5,380 nt of DNA, from NCBI GenBank assembly GCA_003450125.1, contig DMFR01000149.1, positions 1-5,380 on the forward strand. The letters are read 5' to 3'. Source of the DNA: Prolixibacteraceae bacterium (GTDB lineage Bacteria > Bacteroidota > Bacteroidia > Bacteroidales > Prolixibacteraceae). This document shows, in pieces, positions 1 to 5,380 of the stretch (position 1 is the stretch's first letter; each line of letters begins with the position of its first letter). The notes beneath the pieces are model-generated. The model did not search any database. It saw nothing but the letters and a program-made list of their open reading frames with translations, and was not told where the DNA came from. The position numbers were made by a program, and so were the translations under genes.

Positions 1-139
1 ACACACAAACAGGCAAGGAAACCCTAACAAATACCCAACAAAGCAGGCATTGCCAATCTCATTAAATGGAAGAATGAATTACCTGTGGTATTGAGGTTGT
101 GAAGATACCAAAAAAATTATACCTCCACCTTCCCACAAA

Positions 140-164
140 GAAAGAATTGGCTGGGTGTTCTTTC
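140..164 (-). terminator. Weak hairpin after the last gene of the cluster
   Basis: A 7-bp perfect stem (GAAAGAA at 140-146 pairing with TTCTTTC at 158-164) encloses an 11-nt loop, 20 bp past the stop codon of the 237-aa gene. The stem is AT-rich and on the minus strand is followed only by a short TTTG, so it is a poor intrinsic terminator. It is listed because it is the only hairpin I can see in the 183 bp downstream of the cluster. The rest of that stretch holds nothing recognisable, and the real transcript end may lie outside the window. Confidence 0.2.
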
Positions 165-183
165 CATTTTTGAATTGAACAGA

Positions 184-897
184 TTATTTTACAAGGCCTG
201 TTGCCCCCCAAAATACCAAATATCCGGGCTCTGACTTTTCAATTTGGATGCTTTTTAACCGACGATTGGGGTTGGGGTGAACATTCAATAAATCAATGTT
301 GTGATGATCATTTTCGGTCATCTGGTTCATTTTACCCCATTTTGCCAGGTTGTGAGCCAGGTAACACCAGTCTGTATTATCTGCAGCAATATCCATATAA
401 TAATCTGGAACTTCTATTGATTTGAACTCAATTCCATCGGTATAATGCAGACTAATCTTAATCTGCGATGCTCCTTCTGAACTGGTGAGTGCAAAAAACA
501 GGGATGAATAATGTTTTGGAGGTACTTTAAAACTGAAACTACCGGCATGTGTGATGGCCACTGTTTGATTTGAATTGCCATCGCCATTTGTATAATGGAG
601 CAATACCTGCGGATGCTGGTCATTTGCCGGGAATAACGGATTGTCAGGCAAGGCATTTGGATCAATATCACCTTTGAATATCGCTGCAGCCTTGGTCAGG
701 TATCCATCAGCTTCCCCATTTCCATCAATGCCCTTAGTCCAGGTAATCAGTTTTCCATCAGATAATGTTGTCACCGAACGGGCATTGAGTTGACGGCTCA
801 GGTTAATTTGAACCACTTTTTTACCTTCAGCAACCTTTGCTGAAGCATTCAGATTGAATAAAAGGCCAGATACGAATAGAATGAAAATCTTCTTCAT
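184..897 (-). CDS. Secreted beta-sandwich (carbohydrate-binding-like) protein, unknown function
   Basis: This is a 237-aa exported protein that I cannot assign to a named family. Residues 1-20 form a type I signal peptide (MKKIF, a hydrophobic run, then ASA before the likely cut at residue 20), which places it in the periplasm or outside the cell. The mature part is rich in alternating beta-strand patterns. It contains GIDGNGEADGYL (56-67), FKVPPKHYSSLFFAL (123-137), two similar turns HYTNG (101-105) and HYTDG (151-155), VPDYY (163-167) and a conserved-looking LAKWG (184-188). The order 'DGxG..GY, VPP..Y..L...L, YTDG, DYY' resembles the galactose-binding-type beta-sandwich modules attached to many glycosidases, so a carbohydrate-binding or accessory role is my inference. 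There is a single cysteine (C178) and no obvious catalytic motif. The gene starts 10 bp after the stop of the 626-aa glycosidase-like gene, so the two are almost certainly co-transcribed. The ATG at 897 is chosen because the signal peptide begins there. No Shine-Dalgarno sequence is present. Confidence 0.85.
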   Translation of the reverse strand: MKKIFILFVSGLLFNLNASAKVAEGKKVVQINLSRQLNARSVTTLSDGKLITWTKGIDGNGEADGYLTKAAAIFKGDIDPNALPDNPLFPANDQHPQVLLHYTNGDGNSNQTVAITHAGSFSFKVPPKHYSSLFFALTSSEGASQIKISLHYTDGIEFKSIEVPDYYMDIAADNTDWCYLAHNLAKWGKMNQMTENDHHNIDLLNVHPNPNRRLKSIQIEKSEPGYLVFWGATGLVK

Positions 898-907
898 ATT
901 ACATTGC

Positions 908-2788
908 TTATTTTTCTAGTTGCAATACCACAAACGAATGAGGTTTCAGTTCCAGATTGATAATCGACTTGATGATTGACGGTTTGCGTCTTTGAGGATA
1001 TTCCTTTTTCTCGCCTAAAAATTCTTCTCCTGAAACCAGGTTCCTGGCTTTTGAAAATGCATCAGCCAGTTGAAGTTTCACCTGGCGCGTTTCATCGGCA
1101 AACGATTCCACAATGAGCGTGTTGTTGTCATATACAAATAAGCTGGTATATCCGGGCGCCTCAAGCACTGCGGGCATATTGGGTGTCAGTATTTCCTTTA
1201 TACGGGTGAGCACATCTACCGGAAGGTGATAAAGGTCAATCACATTTTCAGGAATGGTCAGAACATACAGTTTTCCCTTGGCATAATCGGCCCGGTGTAC
1301 AATAGGCCAGCCATTGGTACCATCCAATGCTGAAACCACTTCCCATGAGTCATTGGTGTTGTACCTGATTTGTGGAATGAGCATGGCATGATCCGAATAG
1401 GAGTGAGCGCCCCATCCAGCAACGAATTCTTTGACCGATGCTTTCTGATCAGTTACCCGAAGCTCCACAATGTCATTCACTTTGTCCTGCATCGCTTTCA
1501 GAAAGCCGGAGGTGATCATGATATCTTTACCAGAGAGCAGTTGCTTCTTGATTTTGGCCATAATCTCGGGATCAGATTTGGCTTGCTCGGTGAGAAATAC
1601 AATGGGTTCGTTCTCCGGAAATTCAGGAACGATATCCATGGGGACACCAATCATGCCCATGTAATTTTGAAGGAAGTCTTCGCCCAAAGAGTGAAAGGGC
1701 TTGTAACTTTTTACCCCGACAGGATTGCCAAGCTGACCAATAAATTGATCAATGGTTTCAAAGGTATAACCTGCTGCCCGGGCAATGGTTGTTGGGGCTA
1801 CCATTTTGCCCTCTTTATTGGCCACAGGCTTCATCATTTCATCAAAGTTGAAGCTTGTAGTTAGCGTGTTCTGCCATTCTGCCCGGTCTGATTTCTGAAG
1901 CGGGCGTTGCAATTGCCGGATATCAAAAAGGGTAATTTCAGGAGCCTTTGCAAACAGGGTGAGCCAAAGTTGCTCTGCATAGCGGTCCATGTAGGTCAGG
2001 CCTCCCGGGTCTACCCAGCCTCCTCCGTTCTTGCCCGGTTTGAGGTTGTTGAAATACCTGAAAACTGAATATCCAAGGTACTGCTGAAGGTGCTGGTTGC
2101 TGGAAGGGTCACGGGTTTCGGTGCCAGTATAGATACCGTCGAACATTTTCGGCTCTGTTTCCAGGTTGAACCCGTTGCCCTGGAAATGATCGTACCAATT
2201 GGGATATTTGATCACCACCTTGATGTTTGGGTTTACCGCCTTTGCCGGATCAATGATCAGTTCCTTGGCTGCCTTGGTCATCAGGTCCAGTCTGAAATCC
2301 GTCCAACTCCTGTTGCCTTTGGCTTTGATGCACAATTCACACTTGCAGGTGGTAAAGAAGAAATCATCCAGGATCAGTTCATCAAAATGCTTTGCCGTAA
2401 ATTCTACAATCTCTTTTATCTTTTTCCTGTGTTCCGGATTCGAATAGCAGAAAGTCTGGAAGTTGTTGCTTTCATTCACTGTAAGGGTAATCCCTCCGGC
2501 TGTCTTAACGCCTCTGCTTTCGAAGAAATTCTTTGCCTTTAACAGTGTGGCTTCATCCACCACCAATAGATCACGATGCGTTTCAAGGTATATCTTATCC
2601 ACTTTCAGCTGCCTTGTCACCTCGTCCCAGATGGGTTCAATCCAGTTGTTGTCACCCATCTTGACCGTTTCATAAGCACGGGAATAAACGGCTACCTTGA
2701 AATTTTTATAATGATCATCTGCCTTTACTGCCGGGATTATGAGCAACAATAATGCCAGTGAAAAGAATATCTTCCTAATTGAAATCAT
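908..2788 (-). CDS. Secreted TIM-barrel glycoside hydrolase-like protein with GH42-like zinc-site cysteines
   Basis: This 626-aa protein is probably a periplasmic or secreted glycosidase of unassigned family. Residues 1-23 are a signal peptide (MISIRK, a Leu/Ile-rich core, cut after VKA). Residues ~30-310 read as a TIM barrel, with LILDDFFFTT (138-147) ending a central strand and FDGIYTGTETRD (216-227) ending a later one; D141, D142 and E224 are the best candidates for catalytic acids. The only cysteines are C114, C148, C150 and C153, spaced like the zinc ligands of GH42 beta-galactosidases. Residues ~335-535 look like an alpha/beta flavodoxin-type domain similar to the GH42 trimerisation domain (for example EPIVFLTEQAK, then KKQLLSGKDIMITSGF). 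Residues ~540-626 form a C-terminal beta domain ending in LKPHSFVVLQLEK. The length and domain order resemble GH42, but the usual Asn-Glu acid/base motif is not seen, so GH42 itself is doubtful. It lies 82 bp after the GH9 gene and 10 bp before the 237-aa gene, in a probable operon. Confidence 0.85.
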   Translation of the reverse strand: MISIRKIFFSLALLLLIIPAVKADDHYKNFKVAVYSRAYETVKMGDNNWIEPIWDEVTRQLKVDKIYLETHRDLLVVDEATLLKAKNFFESRGVKTAGGITLTVNESNNFQTFCYSNPEHRKKIKEIVEFTAKHFDELILDDFFFTTCKCELCIKAKGNRSWTDFRLDLMTKAAKELIIDPAKAVNPNIKVVIKYPNWYDHFQGNGFNLETEPKMFDGIYTGTETRDPSSNQHLQQYLGYSVFRYFNNLKPGKNGGGWVDPGGLTYMDRYAEQLWLTLFAKAPEITLFDIRQLQRPLQKSDRAEWQNTLTTSFNFDEMMKPVANKEGKMVAPTTIARAAGYTFETIDQFIGQLGNPVGVKSYKPFHSLGEDFLQNYMGMIGVPMDIVPEFPENEPIVFLTEQAKSDPEIMAKIKKQLLSGKDIMITSGFLKAMQDKVNDIVELRVTDQKASVKEFVAGWGAHSYSDHAMLIPQIRYNTNDSWEVVSALDGTNGWPIVHRADYAKGKLYVLTIPENVIDLYHLPVDVLTRIKEILTPNMPAVLEAPGYTSLFVYDNNTLIVESFADETRQVKLQLADAFSKARNLVSGEEFLGEKKEYPQRRKPSIIKSIINLELKPHSFVVLQLEK

Positions 2789-2830
2789 GATTCTATAAAT
2801 GATTAATTGAAAACTAATGAATTACATGGC

Positions 2831-2869
2831 GACTGATCACTGTGACTGACCACTGCAACTGATCACTTT
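2831..2869. repeat. Three 13-bp tandem repeats between the two glycosidase genes
   Basis: Three contiguous 13-bp units lie at 2831-2843 (GACTGATCACTGT), 2844-2856 (GACTGACCACTGC) and 2857-2869 (AACTGATCACTTT). The shared core is ACTGAYCACT, which is nearly palindromic around TGATCA. The array fills about half of the 82-bp spacer and ends one base from the GH9 stop codon. It is non-coding. It could be an intergenic repeat that expands and contracts, or it could form weak alternative hairpins in the operon mRNA. It lacks a strong GC stem with a T-tract, so I do not call it a terminator. Confidence 0.85.
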
Positions 2870-2870
2870 T

Positions 2871-4508
2871 TTATTTTACAACAAACCCGGCCAGTGCATA
2901 CACCAATGCTCCCTGCCAGTTGATGGCAATTTCGTTGGTCGTATAATCTTCCTGTTTGTCGTTCCAGGCAGTGGCTTTACTTCCGCCACCAATCAGGTAT
3001 CCCGGCCATGGTTCCACTTCATTGTCAGAGCCTGAACGCCTGTCGTGAGGTTTCATGGCGGGATTGATTCCCAATCCGGTCACATAGGAACGGTTGTAAT
3101 AATTACGTCCAAAGATATGGGCAAGGGCATCCTGTGATGTTTCAATGTACTTTTTGTCAGGTGAAATCCTGTTGGCTACCTGTAGGTTAAGTACCTGGCG
3201 GGCAATGGTGCCGTTGCAACCCCAGTAATACCTCAGCAGAGGACGTGCATATACATCTGTACCTGCATTTTTCACTATGGAATTGGCCCCATCTACAATG
3301 TTCTTTTGGATCGATTTCAGGATTTCAGGATTCTTGCCTGATCGTTTAGAGACAGCATATTGGAACATTCCCATATTGGATACATCGCCCCAGTCCCAGT
3401 CTTCATCAATCTTGAAATTCTGTGCTGTGGCTTGTTGTTCAAAGTCTTTGAGGAATTCCGATTTGCCTGTAGTTTCCCACATTTCACAAGCAGCCCATAA
3501 CCTGTCATCAGGATCTGAGGTTTGATAGCCGCCTGTTTTAAATTCGCCCTGCACAAAACCCTTGTCTGCAGGGTTTTCTTTCAGGAATTTATAGCTTAAC
3601 TCAGCAGCTGCAAGGCATTTTTGAGAATAAGCTTTATCATAGGGTTCAAAGTAGCGTGCTGCCTGAGCCATCATGGCTACAAAATCCGCAACGGCAGCTG
3701 AACTCCAATCGGTAAAATATCTTTTTTCTTTGTCTTCTTCTGGTTTGCAGAAAGGTTCGAAGCTTTTGCGGGTCAGTTTATGTGAAACTTTTCCTGATCC
3801 ATCGGTATATTGCATGGTCAGTAGCCAGTCTGTTTCCCACTTTAATTCTTCCAGAAAATCGGGATAACCATTTGCTGTTTTGGGCAGATCAAGGGCAAAT
3901 TTCTTAAGGTTTGGTTGAAACTGATCCCAGGCCATAAACATCATTCCAACTGTAATCCCTGCATTGACTACATATTTTCCATAGTCACCGGCATCATGCC
4001 AGCCCCCTGTTCCGTTGCGCTGTTCTCCTGGTTTGCCCTGGAAATCTTGGTACCCGTCATTCATGTGACAGGCCTCATGAGCAAAGTGGTGACCGTTGTG
4101 CGTCCCTTCAACAGCTGTTCCGCAGCGCCACAAATAAAACCCACGCATACTGGTGTAAAAAGCCTGGTTGTAAACGTTGGGTGATATCTCAAATTCAACA
4201 GACCGAATGCCGTCTGACGTTTCAAGGTAATATTTGCCATCCTTGGTCAGGGAAGAAAAATCGACCACTGCCACACTTTGGTTCACATCTTTCTGAAACA
4301 CCGGTGCCGGAACTTCGCCTTTCAATACAACAGCTTGATCAGTTACCCGTTTAATGACAAAAGACTTGGAATCACCAACAATGGAGGCTTTCTTTACTTG
4401 TTTATTTATGAATCCCAACGAATTCAATTGAACACTTTGGGTCTGACCATTGGCGATATAATGGCCTAGGGCAAAAAGAATACAGGCAATCAGAAATGTA
4501 GGTTTCAT
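2871..4508 (-). CDS. GH9 endoglucanase-type glycoside hydrolase with N-terminal Ig-like domain
   Basis: The product is a family 9 glycoside hydrolase, an inverting enzyme that cuts beta-1,4 bonds in glucan backbones such as cellulose, mixed-linkage glucan or xyloglucan. From the ATG at 4508 it is 545 aa. Residues 1-21 are a signal peptide (MKPTFL..., cut after ANG). Residues ~24-110 form the CelD-type Ig-like domain, and ~113-545 the (alpha/alpha)6 barrel. The motif WHDAGDYGKY (170-179) supplies the two catalytic-base aspartates D172 and D175. The segment S-Y-V-T-x-x-G-x-N-x4-P-H-D-R (474-490) matches GH9 signature 1, with the active-site His at 488. W515-x-D517-x4-Y522-x3-E526 matches signature 2, with E526 as the acid; the usual final Asn-Ala is Gln532-Gly533. 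The frame is open for 28 more codons to an ATG at 4592, but the shorter start is preferred because it begins a normal signal peptide and leaves room for a promoter after the upstream terminator. The gene is first in the probable three-gene unit. Endo or exo action and the exact substrate cannot be told. Confidence 0.95.
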   Translation of the reverse strand: MKPTFLIACILFALGHYIANGQTQSVQLNSLGFINKQVKKASIVGDSKSFVIKRVTDQAVVLKGEVPAPVFQKDVNQSVAVVDFSSLTKDGKYYLETSDGIRSVEFEISPNVYNQAFYTSMRGFYLWRCGTAVEGTHNGHHFAHEACHMNDGYQDFQGKPGEQRNGTGGWHDAGDYGKYVVNAGITVGMMFMAWDQFQPNLKKFALDLPKTANGYPDFLEELKWETDWLLTMQYTDGSGKVSHKLTRKSFEPFCKPEEDKEKRYFTDWSSAAVADFVAMMAQAARYFEPYDKAYSQKCLAAAELSYKFLKENPADKGFVQGEFKTGGYQTSDPDDRLWAACEMWETTGKSEFLKDFEQQATAQNFKIDEDWDWGDVSNMGMFQYAVSKRSGKNPEILKSIQKNIVDGANSIVKNAGTDVYARPLLRYYWGCNGTIARQVLNLQVANRISPDKKYIETSQDALAHIFGRNYYNRSYVTGLGINPAMKPHDRRSGSDNEVEPWPGYLIGGGSKATAWNDKQEDYTTNEIAINWQGALVYALAGFVVK

Positions 4509-4600
4509 ATTGTTTTGGTTATTAGGTTTTGTGTTTATGGTAGATGCTACAATATAGGATAAAAATAATACAATTGTTCCAATTGCTTTCAACTATCACC
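4509..4600 (-). promoter_or_regulatory. Probable promoter/leader region of the GH9 operon
   Basis: This 92-bp AT-rich stretch lies between the putative terminator of the lipoprotein gene and the preferred GH9 start. If both are right, the operon promoter must lie here. Two copies of the palindrome CAATTG occur at 4571-4576 and 4580-4585, with a third just outside at 4630-4635. On the minus strand TATTTTTA (4567-4560) matches the Bacteroidota -7 consensus TAnnTTTG at all but the last base. The nearest TTG upstream (4592-4590) is about 22 bp away, slightly farther than the usual 19 or so, so the core promoter is only tentative. No Shine-Dalgarno sequence precedes the ATG; the leader is A-rich instead, as is usual in this phylum. 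Confidence 0.22.
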
Positions 4601-4630
4601 AAAAAAAATTAGCCTTTTATGGCATTAATC
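4601..4630 (-). terminator. Putative intrinsic terminator of the lipoprotein gene
   Basis: Read on the minus strand, GATTA, a 2-nt bulge (AT), GCC, a loop ATAAAA and GGC-TAA lead directly into a run of eight T (4608-4601). The stem has three GC pairs plus flanking A-T and G-U pairs, and the T-tract is long. It begins 26 bp after the lipoprotein stop codon, where a terminator would be expected. The stem is short and bulged, so efficiency may be modest. If it is functional, the lipoprotein and the GH9 operon are separate transcripts. Confidence 0.45.
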
Positions 4631-4656
4631 AATTGGTTTTTTTGAGCCTGGGAATT

Positions 4657-5286
4657 TTATTTTTCCATGGCATAACTGAAGAAGAATATGTTCTCACGTG
4701 AAATTTCATTTACCTTCATCCATCCAAATTTATAACCTGAATCAGTTTTCATCCTGAGGCCAATATACATTTCTACATTAGTGAAATAATACCAACAACC
4801 ATTAGTGTTCAAAAAGCTAGTAGGAGCAACCGCCCACATGAAACGGGAAGTATTGGTGGCTGACCATTCAGAAATATTGTCAATCCTGGTATTGTAATGC
4901 AGTGAATCAACCCAGTCGATAGAACTATAATCCCCTAGACCAATCGGATAAGTCTCTTTTCTTGTCGCTACTTCTAATCCGTTTTTTAGCTGTAACCTAC
5001 AATATGGAAAATTATTCTGGTCAATCCTTGAAACGCTTTTATCGGTAAGCCTTTGACTAATAACCAAATCAAAATTTCTATCCAAATTAAAATCAATAGA
5101 GTCTGCTCCAAAGGAATAATGATTCACCGTATCCTTTTTTAAGTTTACTTTAAATGGGGGCGAGAATTCATGAAAGTTGAAAGTAGCATCATAAACTCCG
5201 GAAGTGACAGTTTTTTTATTGTCTTCTTTTTTACAAGAATTGAAAATTAGTAAAAAAATCAACATTAAATGCAATAAGTTTTTCAT
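4657..5286 (-). CDS. Small outer-membrane/surface lipoprotein, unknown function
   Basis: The product is a 209-aa lipoprotein of unknown role. Residues 1-17 are a short type II signal peptide, with lipobox-like FNSC and the lipidated cysteine at C18. The mature N-terminus C-K-K-E-D-N carries the charged residues that in Bacteroidota often direct lipoproteins to the cell surface, so surface display is likely but inferred. The rest is rich in short beta-strands and aromatic residues. The segments SIDFNLDRNFDLVIS (63-77) and YKFGWMKVNE (185-194), followed by FFFSYAMEK at the C-terminus, resemble a group of secreted proteins that have an Asp-rich 'D.N.D...D' strand and a C-terminal 'YGWi.v...AyE' ending. 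No catalytic motif is evident; C96 and C164 are the only other cysteines. The coding region is visibly more AT-rich than the glycosidase genes, and a terminator follows it, so it is probably not part of their operon. The ATG at 5286 is the only start that keeps the full signal peptide. Confidence 0.85.
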   Translation of the reverse strand: MKNLLHLMLIFLLIFNSCKKEDNKKTVTSGVYDATFNFHEFSPPFKVNLKKDTVNHYSFGADSIDFNLDRNFDLVISQRLTDKSVSRIDQNNFPYCRLQLKNGLEVATRKETYPIGLGDYSSIDWVDSLHYNTRIDNISEWSATNTSRFMWAVAPTSFLNTNGCWYYFTNVEMYIGLRMKTDSGYKFGWMKVNEISRENIFFFSYAMEK

Positions 5287-5307
5287 TTGAAGTTTTTTAA
5301 TGACTAT

Positions 5308-5339
5308 TTATCGGTATCCACAGATTATCGGTATCCACA
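5308..5339. repeat. Perfect 15-bp direct repeat, 17-bp period, upstream of the lipoprotein gene
   Basis: TTATCGGTATCCACA occurs at 5308-5322 and again at 5325-5339, separated by GA. On the minus strand this reads TGTGGATACCGATAA twice, ending 21 bp before the lipoprotein ATG. The flanks do not match, so the identity stops exactly at 15 bp. Position and spacing (about 1.6 helical turns) would suit a tandem binding site over the promoter or leader, but a duplication by slippage is equally possible. No convincing Bacteroidota -7/-33 pair is visible next to it. Confidence 0.8.
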
Positions 5340-5380
5340 TATGTCGTTGTTGAGCAGGTGTATAGTATATTGTTTATAAC

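Noticed and set aside
46..54. GGCATTGCC inverted repeat in the downstream region
   Set aside because: A one-base loop cannot form a hairpin and no T-tract follows it.
103..122. A run of seven A next to repeated ATACC motifs, considered as a terminator or promoter
   Set aside because: No GC-rich stem precedes the T-tract on the minus strand, and the spacing does not fit a Bacteroidota promoter.
1446..1459. The 14-bp sequence TGATCAGTTACCCG, which recurs exactly at 4336-4349
   Set aside because: Both copies encode Arg-Val-Thr-Asp-Gln in two different coding regions. This is probably chance plus shared codon choice, not a regulatory repeat.
1370..1864. A 164-codon plus-strand open frame opposite the 626-aa gene
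   Set aside because: It is antisense to a convincing coding region, has no signal peptide or recognisable domain, and other open frames of this kind overlap it. It is a shadow frame.
2090..2542. A 150-codon plus-strand open frame opposite the same gene
   Set aside because: It lies wholly within the sense gene that encodes the cysteine motif and barrel strands, and it has no independent support.
5297..5380. A minus-strand frame open from the window edge to a TAA, which could be the end of an upstream gene
   Set aside because: Only 27 codons are visible, another minus-strand frame is also open for a similar stretch, and the direct repeat lies inside it with a period that is not a multiple of three. 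There is too little to call a gene.

Overview
The window looks like a piece of a Bacteroidota (Bacteroidales/Marinilabiliales-like) chromosome that encodes extracytoplasmic polysaccharide breakdown. This rests on four observations. All four credible genes carry export signals. None has a Shine-Dalgarno sequence; the start regions are A/T-rich instead. One gene encodes a lipoprotein with a Cys-Lys-Lys-Glu-Asp N-terminus of the kind found on Bacteroidota surface lipoproteins. The recognisable enzyme is a Bacteroidota-style GH9 protein with an N-terminal Ig-like domain. No taxonomic marker is present, so the assignment is an inference.

All genes lie on the minus strand, so transcription runs from high to low coordinates. 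In that order they are: a small AT-rich lipoprotein of unknown function (5286-4657); a plausible intrinsic terminator (4630-4601); a GH9 endoglucanase-type enzyme (4508-2871); an 82-bp spacer holding three copies of a 13-bp tandem repeat; a 626-aa secreted TIM-barrel glycosidase-like protein (2788-908); and, only 10 bp further on, a 237-aa secreted protein that looks like a stand-alone beta-sandwich or carbohydrate-binding-type domain (897-184). The last 183 bp hold no gene and only a weak hairpin. The first 94 bp upstream of the lipoprotein contain a perfect 15-bp direct repeat with a 17-bp period.

The GH9 gene, the TIM-barrel gene and the 237-aa gene probably form one transcription unit. 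GH9 would cut a beta-glucan-type backbone, the TIM-barrel protein would act on a released oligosaccharide or side chain, and the small beta-sandwich protein would assist or bind. No SusC/SusD pair, regulator or transporter is in the window, so the substrate cannot be fixed. The lipoprotein is probably a separate unit, because a terminator follows it and its composition is more AT-rich.

The point most worth following up is the 626-aa protein. Its only four cysteines (C114, C148, C150, C153) reproduce the arrangement of the GH42 beta-galactosidase zinc site, but an Asp-Asp pair stands about where GH42 has its Asn-Glu acid/base. That suggests a divergent or unassigned glycosidase family. I see no CRISPR, mobile element, RNA gene or defence system.
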